64,000 nucleotides of DNA, from positions 75,002,426 to 75,066,425 of the forward strand of contig CM049309.1 in assembly GCA_026874595.1 (NCBI GenBank). The letters run 5' to 3'. Position numbers and translations under genes: made by a program. The DNA is from Sipunculus nudus (lineage: Eukaryota > Annelida > Sipuncula > Golfingiida > Sipunculidae). Shown here piece after piece: positions 49,001 to 62,148 of this stretch; position 1 is the first letter of the stretch; every line of letters begins with the position of its first letter. The notes beneath the pieces were generated by a model. It was not told where the DNA came from. It saw nothing but the letters and a program-made list of their open reading frames with translations, and searched no databases.

Positions 49001-52000
49001 CCATTGGAAACACCTGTCACAAATCTTATACAGCTATTCAGATCTGTTCCACAGATCAACTTTGCCCTTGTTAACATTTTTCTATTATATTTTGAGGTAG
49101 CATGCAAACATATAATAAAGACAGACATACGTTTTAGTGTGTATGCAAAATGGCATCCCCCATGAGTGGTTTCGAGAAACTGGGGAAAAAAATAAACCTG
49201 TCACGGTTTGATAAGAGCATGAGGAAGTGACAGGAAATTACTCTGAGGACAGCTCCAGGCAAAAATCTAACTGCAGAATCTATTAGTTCCTTGGAATTAG
49301 TCCTAATTTCACAGTAAATCAGTGTAAAATTTGGCTGACCTCAAAGAGTATGAAATTTCTGACAAATATTGATCTGTATAATACTATATCCTAGCAACTG
49401 ATAAATAGGGCTACATACCGGCTAATACATCAAATAATTATATAGCCTATAAAGCCCTATATGTGTATATAGTAAATTTAGTTATGAATTTATTAGATAA
49501 CACAACATTTCATATATATAAAACCATATTTTTTCTATCTACAAACCTAAGTGGAAAACTGTAATTGATTATAGTGATGCAAGAATGATCTTAGGATGGT
49601 TTGCATCAACCAAACAATGAGCCAATCAGTCATTGATTATAACTGATCATTGGTCCAATCACTGCTCTTTAAACATGGTGTATACTGCAGACAGTTGAGA
49701 TTTTTTAAAGTGATATGATTGGCGTAGTTTGATCCAGTACTTGCCTAAATGTTATGCTTGGTCAGGGTAAAATTTCGAATTCAGCTAACTAGGGTTCTTC
49801 AAATTGTGCTGTTTATTGTACATTTAGTCAAATTCCTGATATATAAATGTCTGCAAAGTAGCCCTCACATGACCAAGTCATGTGTTCAGTTTCAGAATGT
49901 TAGTTTTACTCAGTGTCTCACCTGTATTATATATACCAAATATAAACTATTTGGACACACATAAAACTGATAGCAAAAGTAAGAACATATTCTCATGATA
50001 TATGGACTCTCTTCTGAATGTATCACTGATACTTTGCTACTGGATGGTATATTTGGTAAATTTACTTCTTTTGACTTTGTATTTACATTTTTATTTTCCT
50101 GTAATTTGTTTAACAATACTTCATGTCTAGACATAAAAATCTCATGAATAAACTTGGTGTATGCACCTGGGTTAACCTACAACTCACAGAATGAGTCTGT
50201 GACCTGGTAAAATAAAGTTTATTCACTTGTGGATTCACTATGTATATCCCAGGCTTGAAACTGCATTTTCACTTCTACTTTCATGTTATTTGTGATTCAG
50301 CTTCAGGAGTTTCATTTGAGAAAGTAAATAATAACATAGTAATGGTGTTGGTTATGCATTAAGTTACAATTATGATCTATGGAACATTTACTCAGAGTCA
50401 GGGTTTAGCAGTTTTATTCACTTTCACTTTAATATCACTCTTTTTTTTTTACTCAAGAGAGGTCTCTTCAATATATATACATCATAGGTTCACATCAGTT
50501 TGATACACTAAATGCATGCAGGCCCTTTTGTATCATTTCAATAAATATTAATAATTACAGCTAAATCTATGGATATTATTTTTATTTTATGGTTATAATT
50601 GAGGTAGTAAATATGTGGTTTGCCTGGCCAGTGAGTGCTAAAGCAGAGAAACTATCTCATTTCTCAACACTGGGGTGAAAATAGAGTAATGGCAGCTTAA
50701 AAGTGCATGCAATAGCCAAATAATAATTTTGATAAAATATTGCCAATGTATTACCAGTATGTAAGTCTAGCAGATATTTCTATTAATGAACAAGAAACAG
50801 TTAATCATAATGGCTGTACGTCAGGCAAATAAGATACAGGAAAACATAAATCAGATCATCAGTGCATATTATATTATTTGTCTCTCAGAGTATAGCACCA
50901 CATAGCTTATATTGTCTGAATAGGCAGATTGATACCAAGAGTGCATTATAGCTTAATTAAAAATGTAACTAAAAGCATAAAGAATAATTGGGAGGAATAC
51001 TTCGTGTGAGATATTAGAAATGTGGACAGATAAGAGACTTGACAGATATGGCTGAATTCTTGCATTTTCATATATTCATGTATTTTCATATATACTAGTA
51101 TTCAGGAATAAGTATACCAATCTGTTTTATGAGCATGTTGGACATACCCTAATGGTAACGATCTAATTAATCAAATTTCCTGCAAAGACCTTTAACTGTT
51201 TGAGATCAATAAATCATTCCTGATATGCTTTTAGCAACTTTTACCTGGATACTTTTATTCATGGTAATTGGTTACCTATAACATAATCACATACAAAGCA
51301 TGCTGAATAAACACAAAGAAATAGCGTCTTCTCTTTGAAATAAAATGGTACTTGCCAAAATATTGCCCTGAAACTGTTGGCTTATCCTGTACACGAGTGT
51401 TAAAAAGGATGGACTGTGCAAGATCACTGGCGCCAACGTAAACAAAGTGCCAATGCCACCTGCATTGTAATGTCCATTTCCTTTTCAGGCCTGCAGCCAG
51501 TGTTTCACAACTGTGCAAGTTCATATATGGACCACAACACCTGCCAATCAGATTCCCTGACTGATTATGCACAAAAATATGTAATACATGTTCCCACTGG
51601 CTGAAACATTGTGTGTTGGGATGGTTCAGGGACCTGATACAAAGAGTCACACTGTGCTATGCCGGTAATTTCAGCTAAGGTCCCTGATCTATCAAACAAA
51701 TCTGATACGATAGGTTCTACAGTGAAATTACATTCAGCCCATGGACCATAATGTCCATCCTGTAGAGATTTATCAGTGGACATAAGGTCGATGTATGGAC
51801 TAGTTTGGACTACTCCTTGTTTTGGATCTGTTGGGCATGCGCAAAATCGGAGGTCTGGTCAAATGGCCTTGTTATGGTGAATAGATACACGTGGACAGTA
51901 TATACTCATGCAAAAGCATAAGAAGCTGAAGGGGAGGTACTGACACCATGTACTGGAATGGTTATGCTGGAAAACTTTTGTATAAGCAAAACTGATCTGA

Positions 52001-54616
52001 TAGTGTGGAAGAATAGGCATCAGATAGGTTCTGACTATGTCCCTTTAAATCCATAATATGAAAAACACCACAAATTATTCATAATCAACACTATATATGG
52101 CTGTAATGTTTTAGTTTCAAGTTATGTACTATTATGTGACCTTTTTTATGAGCCCTTTGCATAAAGGCAGACGTCAATTTAATATACCTTCAGTGAATAC
52201 TTTTGAAACCTCTGTTTTCAGTTGTCCTAATATTGGATCAAAGTAACTCTTTCTTGCATATATACCGGTAATATAAATTATCTGTCATAACATACAAACA
52301 ACACTGTTAACTTACCATATATGGCATATTTTATGTACATGTATTATGGATATCAAATTGCACAATGCACATACAATTACTCTATGTTGCAAACAATATG
52401 TAAATTTATTCAGTATAGCCTAAAAATTATATCCCTGTAAAATTCATTTAATGTATATTATATTGCAAAACACAGTCCTAGTGTGAAAAGCATGATGCAT
52501 GTTATTATGTTTACTATGTTTTGCACACTGCACTCTATCTTGTTTCTTTATAAATAACTGTACTGGTACATGTACTATGGATAACACATATATTTTTACT
52601 GTGTTTACCCTGTTGAGCATACTGTACTGTCACTGTTAATGTACAAGTGTAACATGCTGTTCTGCATATTTTCTATGTATAGCACACCTGGTACACCTCC
52701 CTGTAACTTTACTATATATAAGTTAGAAAACATGCTGTATATTAACCATGTACAACCTAAGTACCACATTATGGTATTATGTGTATTTATGGAACCACAT
52801 CCAAACGGCCCTCCAGTATCCAAGATTAATGGGTATCCTTTGCTCTTGAACCTCCGTCCAGCAGATGCTGCAACATCCTCCCATATAATCATGTATAATG
52901 TATGTCAGCAGAGACTTAGCCTAGAGGGTGCTATGTTAACGCCTTCCCCAAAACCTGCAGCTACAACTAATGATTTATTTTACAGAAAACAGTAATAAAA
53001 TGCTTGACAATTTGTTAATTTCTGTCTACATCCATAGAAAAAGATAGTAGTTTATCACTTTTTAGTCAAGTGAGTCATGTTTGTATCAAGTTTCTCTATT
53101 GTATTTTCTCTTATTCTAAAGGCAAAAAGGGATTGGTGCTCAGTATATTAGTCCTTTCCCAAATTTGTGAAGGATATAAAAAAACCTTTTTATTAAGGTG
53201 GAACATGCATTTAAGAAAAAAAAAATGAGTTAGATCATATTTGGGTTCTATTATAATTTATACTATTTTGATCTATTATGTATAGTCTTTTTATCAGGGT
53301 ACAGGGTTTTGTGAAGGGATTGGCTTACTATCTATACTGGAGGGCTAATATCATTAAAAACAAGTCAGCAACTCCAAAATTTTGGAAAAATGATTAAAGA
53401 GGGTCATTACTCAGAATAAAACTCGTAGTTAAAGCCTACCCCTCTGGCCTGCCCCTTTAAATATATGTAGGCTCCCTCTTCTGTTAATCCTGGCTTCAAC
53501 CCCCCCCCCCCCCCCCCCCCCGGGTTAGAATATGATGAATGATTATTTGCTGCAGCACAGGTACAGATCAGGTGTCTTGCTTGCGTACAGGTGTTCAGGC
53601 CAGTTGAGGTTGCTTTGAGCTATCCATCATCCTAGTGTCCATCAATGGGGCCTGATCATGCATAAGCAAGAACACCGGACTGTATGGTTCAATGTTAACA
53701 CTGTATCACCTTGTCTTCTCTCACTTGGTCCATTCAAACCAGTATCAGCTCTTTTATCCTCAGTTTATGCAGTACCACATCACAATGGTTTAAGTCAATT
53801 ACCTACAAGTGTAATAAATTGAAACTCCAATGACTTTCAAAATGACCACTTATATTTACATTTAAATGGCCAACTGTATTTCAAATTATATTGTTTTTGA
53901 AAAATTTAGTAACCATTACAATTTCTTGAAATTCAAAATATGTCAATTACAAATTACTTATAATAATTCACTTGCATGGAAAAATGTAATTATCTACCTT
54001 CAATAAAAATTATGTTTTCAAAAACAGCAGCCATATCTCCTAGATTTCTAGGTCCTTTCCAATAATTTCTGTAATCCTTTAATATCTTAGGAAACCTGTA
54101 GAGTTAAAAATAGCCATTCTGGGCTAACTATAGTGTTATAAGGGACCCGTAATTCTGCAGATTAGCACCCATTAACATGTGTGGGTTTGTGGAGTGAAAT
54201 GGAATAATGGTAAAGGGTAGGGGACATTTAGCCACCATTTTTAAGTTTTCATTCCACTTCAGGACTGTTATGACCCTTTTGTCTCAAAGGAACACCCTAG
54301 CTCTTTCACAGACATTAAACTGTAGAAATAATTCTGTAGCAACTGAAATGAGAGTGCTGCTTGGGTGTTTTGTTGAAGCAGACATAATCTACAAGAATGA
54401 ACAGGCTCAGACCACAGGGAGGGCAGAACTTCTAGACAGCTGGCACTGACATAATTTTTACTCATGTATGCAAAGCTGTGCAAGGTTATGACATTTGTCA
54501 GTTTATGGATGTACATGTTTGTCCGCAGGATATTAATAAAATTATATCGATCTTTAAGAAACTTGAGTAATACAATATTTTGATCTGAGATTATTTTGTA
54601 ATAACTCCATGCTTAA
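49001..54616. other. probable intron sequence of the TMEM65-like gene
   Basis: No exon is supported. A segment at 49162-49290 (GAGTGGTTTCGAGAAAC onward, CAGGCAAAAATCT) is homologous to one at 58928-59040. A pure C run lies at 53500-53521. Open frames of up to about 120 codons (for example 52639-52995) lack domains. Confidence 0.4.
53500..53521. repeat. poly(C) run
   Basis: 22 consecutive C residues followed by GGG. Confidence 0.9.
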
Positions 54617-55800
54617 TTGTATCCGCCAAAACAAAGTTTTGCAGATACTATGTTTTTGACCTGGGTCCGCCGGCGCCGCATTTGTTTCTGGAGAACTCCT
54701 CTGAGACTACTCAACTGATTTTTCCAAAAATTACACCAATTATTGGGTCACATGTGAACTGGTGCCTAACCAATTGACGTTGACCTCGGACCTTTCCTCT
54801 CTCCAGTGCATCCATCTGTGCTTCTGTTTTGACACATTAACCCACATGTCTTCGGAACCGTTTGACCAATCAGAAAAAAAAAAATTGTTCAAATGTAGCC
54901 CTTGGATAGCTTTATAACATTCACACAAAATGGTGGCGTCACCTGTATCCCTGTTTGCACAGTGTCCATTTTTTTGTCTACCTTGGGTAAAAATCACTCA
55001 TATCTCTGCAGTAGTTTGACAAATTCACCTGAAATTTGGCATTCGTGTACATCCTGGATCGCTTTCTTGATTTTATAATAGGTGGTGCCACCTACATTCA
55101 CGTTCAAGCTGCAGACATCAATGCTTATATCTCCGGTCTGGTTGGATGTATCTTCCTGAAAATTTTTATGTGTTAAGATCTCACATAGTTCTTTATCATA
55201 CAAGAAACTGGTGGCGCCACCTGCTACCATTTTTGCACAGTGTTCATCTGTTTGTCTGCCTTTTGCTAAAATCACTCATATCTTGGCAGTGTTTTGACTT
55301 ATTCACCAGAAATTTGGCATGTGTATACATCCTGGATAGCTTTCTTGATTTTATGACAGGTGGCGCCACCTACATTCACATTCATGCTGCAGATATCCAT
55401 GCTAATATCTCTGGATTGGTTCGACATATCTTCCTGAAGGTTTGTATGTGTTTGGAACTCACATAGCTCTTTATCATACAAGAAACTGGTGGTGCCACCC
55501 ACAACCATTTTTGCACAGCGTCCATCTGTTTGTCTGCTGTGGGATAAAATCACTCATATATTGGCAGTGGTTTGACTTTTCCACCTGAAATTTTGCATAT
55601 GTATACATATTGGATAGTTTCTCATTCAAATTACAGGTGGTGCCACCTACAGTCATGTTTACGTGGCAGACATCCATGCTAATATGTAACACATCTAATT
55701 CTGTTTCCCCTTGCCACTCGATCCATGCCTCACTTCATCCATCCTACTCTGATTTTGGTGAATACACGTAGTCGCTTGTCGACTACCAGTATTCTAGTTT
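54617..55800 (-). mobile_element. hairpin-ended tandem-repeat element, family A copy 2
   Basis: An 1184-bp inverted counterpart of the element at 4692-5601, with the same left hairpin GTAGTCGACAAGCGACTAC and right hairpin based on GTATCCGCCAAAAC. Cores begin at 54932, 55081, 55210, 55359, 55488 and 55636, spaced 149, 129, 149, 129 and 148 bp, so the real unit is a 278-bp dimer. This copy has about one more dimer than copy 1, which accounts for the 274-bp length difference. No coding region. Confidence 0.8.
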
Positions 55801-57184
55801 ATCATAAGGGTTTTTAATGGTTTTTGGATGTTCTGTGATCTGGCGTTAGGACACCAGGAACAAGTACAGATATTATCAAAGAAAGAACTTGATTGTTATG
55901 TATGTTCCTCCCCTTAATGAAAGGGTTTGTTTGTTTAATTTACTTTTGTTAGTGCTCAAAAGATGCTGTGGGGATTATATAGACATAAATACATGACTCA
56001 GTAGGCATTTCTGTTGAACTGATAGATCCTATTTTGCGATGTGATCCAAGTTATAATTATATGTAGACAACTGCACTGCAAGGGCCATCCATCCTAGTAC
56101 AACCATATAGCTGTGTACAGCCTTTAATCATAACATTTGTCTACAAATGATGAATCAGAATGATCTAATATGTGTAAATGTGTGAACCAAAGTGCCAGTC
56201 CCATCTCTTTGGTAATAGCCATTTTTCCTGTGCCTTGCCTGACTTGACTGTCATTCATGTTCATGAAACCAATAGGAAATATGTTTAAGTTGTATCCAGC
56301 CATTTTTAAGTTCAACAAATACACAGGGAGATTTTCCGGTGTACCGTATATCTTTTTTTGCACATTTTCAGTGTCGTTAGAGAGGACATAAACAGCATTA
56401 ATGGTTCATTTTGTTTAGTGAGTGACTTTGGATATTTAGACTTTATGGTGTACCCAATTAAGACAAAAATATACATTCTCATAGAGATTTATAGTGTGGT
56501 TCTCAACATTGAAAAGTATTTCACTAAATAGGCTTGTATGTCAGAGGGGCAAAATCCTGCTTGGGGTTTAAGGCCTACATTACTTTTAGTCTTTAGAAGA
56601 GCCTTCAGTAGTTCTTGGGGTTGAAGATGTACCATGATAAAGTAACTGATGGGTTTGGATGGCACACAATGGTTACCAAAAAAAGATCCTGTCAGGTGTT
56701 AATGCTCGCATCAAGTATCAGGAGATATTAAACCACCAAAACTAGTCCTAGTGCTAGTGTTATTGTCCAGTTGACCTCGCACTTGCATACGAGTTAAAGT
56801 GAACTATTCAACCATCACAAAGTATACACACACCTGGTGATCAGAGACATGTGTATGCATGTTTGGCCTGGGGGTTACTGGAACAGGATAGCCAATTGAT
56901 AGCATATTAGGATCTATAATTTTGTTTTTGCTCAGTAGCTGAGGTATTATTTCCTTGTCCAATTTAATCCTGGACTTCCTTAAAAAAATAGGCCTGTGTT
57001 GTTTGCAGGCAGATATATGTCAACCTGAACAAACAAGCAAGGTTCTGTTAGCATGGTCAGGTTCAAGGTTAAAGTTTACATTATATTGGCACTGTAGACT
57101 TGTGTCTGTTTGGTCCCTACCCTGTGGTTATGTAGAAGGCTGAACTACTTGAGTTGTCTGGCAGGATGCTACCCACTATAAAAT
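55801..57184. other. non-coding sequence between element A2 and the minisatellite
   Basis: No gene or clear repeat is recognised. The stretch is probably intronic or intergenic. Confidence 0.4.
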
Positions 57185-58630
57185 CCATTGACAAAATACC
57201 ACAGGACTTAAGTCCATGGGAGATATATAAGAAGACATGATAACCTTAAACAAAATACTACAGGACATGATAACCTTAAACAAAATATTACTGGACATGA
57301 TAACCTTAAAAAAATACTACTGAACATGATAACCAAAAACAAAATACTTCAGAACATGATAACCATAAACAAAATACTAAAGAACATAACAACCTTTAAC
57401 AAAATACTATGGGACATCATAGCCAGATACAAAAACACTAGGGGACATAACTAAAAACAAAACTCTACAGAACACAATGACTATAAACAAAATACTACAT
57501 GACATTATAACCATGAAAAACAATACAACAGGTCATAATAACTGTAAACACAATAATACAAAATATAATAACTATTAACAAATACTAAAGGAAACAACCA
57601 TAAAAAATACTACAAACATAATTGCCATAAACAAAATACTACAAAAAATAATAGCCATAAACAAAATACCATACTAAATAATAACCTTACACAAAATACC
57701 ATACTACATAATAACCTTACACAAAATACTATAAGACATAATAACCATACACAAAATGCTATAGGACATAATAACCATACACAAAATGCTATAGGACATA
57801 ATAACCAGACACAAAATGCTATAGGACATAATAACCAGACACAAAATGCTATAGGACATAATAACTATAAACAAAATACTATAGGACATAATAACCATAC
57901 ACACAATGCTATAGGACATAATAACCATAAACAAAATACTAAATGACATAATAACCATAAACAAAATACTATAGAGTATAATAACCATACTCAGAATACT
58001 ATAGGGCATAATAACCACACACACAATACTATAGGGCAAAATAACAATAAACAAAATACTACAGGACATAATGACTATAAACAAAATACTACAGGATGTA
58101 ATAACCATGAAAATAATACAACAGGACATAATAACTGTAAACACAATAATACAGAATATAATAACTATAAACAAAATACAAAAGGAAATAACCATAAAAA
58201 ATTCTACAAACATAATTGCCATAAACAAAATACTACAGAACATAATAGCCATAAACAAAATACTATACTACATAATATCCTTACAAAAAATACTATAGGA
58301 CATTATAACCATACACAAAATATTATATGACATAATAACCATACACAGAATATTATAGGACAAATTAACCATACACAAAATGCTATAGGACATAATAACC
58401 ATACACAAAATAATATAGGACATAATAACCATACACACAATGCTATAGGACATAATAACCATAAACAAAATACTGTAGGACATAATAATCATACACAAAA
58501 TACTATAGGGCATAATAACCATAAACAAAATACTATAGGGCATAATAACCATAAACAAAATACTACAGGACATAATTTTAGACATAAACTACATGACATA
58601 CTGGCCTTAGATAAAATGCTACAGATCATT
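57185..58630. repeat. 30-bp minisatellite with a higher-order repeat
   Basis: About 45 copies of a 30-bp unit close to GACATAATAACCATAAACAA plus AATACTATAG. A distinctive run of variant units at 57480-57690 recurs at 58074-58284, offset by exactly 594 bp, showing that a block of about 20 units was duplicated as a whole. The - strand is open over two long stretches (57704-58258 and 58268-58585) simply because 30 bp is ten codons. Confidence 0.92.
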
Positions 58631-59314
58631 ACTTCCATATGTAAACAAAATGCTAGATCAGGGCTGAAAGATCCAGATTATGGTATGGAGCAGTCTCAAT
58701 GGGACCAGAGTCTCAACATGGGCCAGCAGTTTGAGGTGGGTCTAGATATTTGCGTTCTAAACTGTGGTTGGAGCTTGCAGTAAATTGATGCTCCTCACAT
58801 GTTCTCCCTACTGTAACCAATGTAAATGGGATTAGTGTCAAAGAGCAATATGCTACCTGACATAACACCCATGGACAAATGTCACAGGAATGAAAAAATA
58901 TACAGACAAATATTGTTGCCACTCATGAGTGGTTTTGAGACACTAATCAACCTGTCAGGATTGTTAAGGACACAGGATGCGACTCAAAAGTACTCAAAAG
59001 GCAGCGTCCAGGCAGGAATCTGTCTGCAGAGAGAGTTTGATGGCAAGGGGGTGTGTATCTGCAAAGTTAAGAGCAGAATACCTTTTTTTACCACATCCAT
59101 ATTCTTAAATACATGTAGGATGTCACAAGACCTAAAATCACAGACAGGGTACAATAGCTCTAAAGGTGCATTGACATAAATAACACAAAACCTATGTCCA
59201 TGGATAAAACACCAAAAGACAAAAAATCAGTGAACAAAATACCACAGGACATAATGTCCATGGACAAAAACCACTGGAGACAATATCCATGAAAAAAGAG
59301 TACTCATGATATTT

Positions 59315-59974
59315 TTGTATCCACCAAAACAAAGTTTTGTGGATCCTATGTGTTTGACCGGGTTCCGCTGCTGTCTCTGTCTCCGCATTCATTTCTGGAG
59401 AACTCCTCTGAGACCCTTGGACTGATCTTTCCGAAACCTGGCATAGTTACTTGCTCACCTATGTAGTTGTGCCAAACAAAGACAGGTGGCGCCACTGCCA
59501 CCTGCAATCCTTTATATGTGCAGTATGAACCCAAATGTCTTTGTGATAAAAGCCAATATCCCAAAGAGTGATTCAATGTCGTGAGCTGAAATATTGCATG
59601 TCCATAGATCTTGGATCTCTCCTTCTCGTATTTAAGACTGGTGGTGCCACCTTCAATCATTTTCATGTGGTGACATTCCTTGAATTTGCCTCTGTTTGTC
59701 CTAGTGATTTGGTCAATGTATTTGGCTGAAATGGTGCATGTTTTTCCATATTGGAGAGTAATATCATATATCAGACGGGTGGCCCCACCTACCTTCTTGT
59801 TTTCATAGTATAAATTATTGCCATTTTCTCAGGAGTGGTTTGTCATATTGGGCTGAAATTTTGCATGTTCATAGATCTTTGATACTCCACCTCGTACTAA
59901 AGACTGGTGGCGCCATTTGCGCTAGTTTTTGGCAGATACACATAGTCGCTTGTGGACTACCCATATTCTAGTTT
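59315..59974 (-). mobile_element. hairpin-ended tandem-repeat element, family A copy 3
   Basis: A 660-bp copy. The right end (low coordinate) is TTGTATCCACCAAAAC with an imperfect hairpin; the left end is GTAGTCCACAAGCGACTA followed by TGTATCTGCCAAAAA. Cores at 59485, 59640, 59776 and 59906 are spaced 155, 136 and 130 bp. More diverged than copies 1 and 2. Confidence 0.75.
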
Positions 59975-62148
59975 TTCATGATATAGTGAAAATGTCAGGT
60001 TGCCTAAAGTTTGCTGACCAGTTTCTGTACAACTTATTTATTGATACATACAATAGGGACATCAGCTGAATGAAGATGATAATTTAAAGCTGTATATCTG
60101 TGTTTTTGAGTAAAAAAGACCTCTGGTGGAATGGTGCCAAACACACTGTTCTGTTCTTGATTTCAGCTCTGTGTAGAAATAAAAAAAAACAGCTTCTTTT
60201 ATTATATGGTGATCATCACGAGATAAAAGACTGCATCATAAACAGAAATTTGTTCTAACCTTTTAAAAAGGAAATGATAAACAGAATCAATGATAGATTA
60301 ATTTTAGCCTGAACTGTGGTCAATAAATGTTTTATATGCGACAGTATGACTGCCAGGATTAATCTGTTATAAATCCAGCTTGACTTCAGCCACACCTTTT
60401 AATCATGCACCTGTATGTGACAGTTATTGACAAGAACACTTTGTCAGCTTCATGCCTGTATATTTACATCCATTTAATAATCTGCTGACTTGCTTTTCCC
60501 ATCAGGTGTCAAGTTACAATGTCACCACAGACAGACAGTAAAGAAAAAAACCCTCTGGCCTTTTTGATTTTGTTGGCAGATATTAAATTGCTTGTCAGTT
60601 TTTTGTCAGTAGAGGCTGCATAAGCTTGACACAAGGATTCAGTACCTGAATGCAGTCTGCTGTGACTTTTTGTTGCTATATTTCAGCACCAAATGAGGCC
60701 TTTGATGTTTTTGCCAATCACTGTTCCTCTATAATTGAAAATCTGTTGAACCTGCCAAATGCAGCCTTTGATTCTTTTGCTAATCAGTATTTCTCTATTG
60801 TTTTATATCTGTCAGACCTGCCATTATGGACACTTCACATATGTTGACACCTCCTCTTTATGGACTAACCAACTCCAGTGTTAAGATGAGGCATATTAAC
60901 TCTGTTGTATTACTGTATTATTTGTATTATATGATTCATGGTGGTTGCCCTCAGCTGTTGTCTTCGAAAGGGAATGCCCTTGTTCGGTTGTAAAGTTTCA
61001 GATATGATGCCAAGTGTGTCTTATTTATATAAAGGGGGTATTTTTTCCATATTTCCCCTAAATCTTGAGAAATTCGACAATATGCGTAGAGGGGCTGTTG
61101 CAGTGCCATCTATCAGAAACTTCTCCATTGTATCCAGCGGGCGAACTTGCAGCAGCATCTTTCCTGACAGTCCTGTTTGGAATAAAACAGGTTTATAAGT
61201 GCAAAATAATGCATGGGAAATATGCTATTAATTAAAAAAAAAATTAGCTGTCTGATCATGATCTACATTAATATTACAAATGTTAAGCTAAATAGTTCTC
61301 CATTGTGCCAAACACATTTTGGAGGAATTTATTTTGATAAATTCACATGGTGTTTTAACCATATAATTTGTATTTCAAGAATAACTACATCATTAAGAGT
61401 CACCAGACCTTTAAGCATTCCAGCCAAGTGTTATAAAGCACTGAAAGTTAAATCATTAAAACATGCACTTACTGGCCAATGCCAGTTACAGAAGATCTGT
61501 TATCTAAAGCAAGTAAAAAATCCTGCAAAATGCCATATGTTTATGATTACAATAGCCACTTAAGAATAGCTGTATTAACAGTATAGAATACTGGAGCTGG
61601 CTTTTAATATCTTCATGTTTTAATTTATACACCAAGTTGAAATTTTTTTTCAGTGATTAAGTTAAAGCATAAATCAGTGCTGGTGATAAAATGAAGAACC
61701 ATAAGCAAATTAGAAAAAAGTCTTATCTGCTGAGGAAGAGACAGTTATTGGCTTTGTTTTTTTTATTGATGTTGACTGGAGGGCATGCAAGATCACTTAG
61801 CTGTTAAAATAGAGTGTCTTTACATGGCTTTGGAGCCCTGTGTGTTTCTATTGAAAGCCAGGTAGACCTGCTTGCCCATTATATAATTATAGATGCAGTT
61901 GATAACTGAATAAAGTAGATGGTGAGCCTCTGTCTGTGTCATTTGATCTGACATATCTTGGTTGTTATTTCTGATGAATAAAATACGGATGGATATTTAT
62001 GATAAGCATGCCATGCAAATGTTCAAGGACGGATTATTCCAACACCTGTTACAGTGCATCAGTTAGTTGTTTCTTAAAGCCAGCTAGTCACCTACCTTTT
62101 CTACAGAATTTATAAACTGGCTTACTCTGCACCCATATTAATTAAAAA
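59975..62148. other. non-coding sequence with a small decayed duplication
   Basis: No gene is supported. At 60690-60840 a 72-bp unit is repeated once in frame (AFDVFANHCSSIIENLLNLP, then AFDSFANQYFSIVLYLSDLP), preceded by a TTTCAG acceptor-like site. It could be a decayed exon or chance. The rest is AT-rich. Confidence 0.35.

Noticed and set aside
51416-51604. Possible third exon of the TMEM65-like gene (VFHN... after an AG)
   Set aside because: Only a four-residue resemblance; no membrane segment follows and the frame ends shortly after.
52639-52995. 118-codon open frame
   Set aside because: No domain or homologue recognised; overlaps an equally long frame on the other strand.
54932-55647. 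CRISPR-like array (regularly spaced short palindromes)
   Set aside because: The intervening sequences are homologous to each other rather than unique, and the context is a eukaryotic intron-containing genome.
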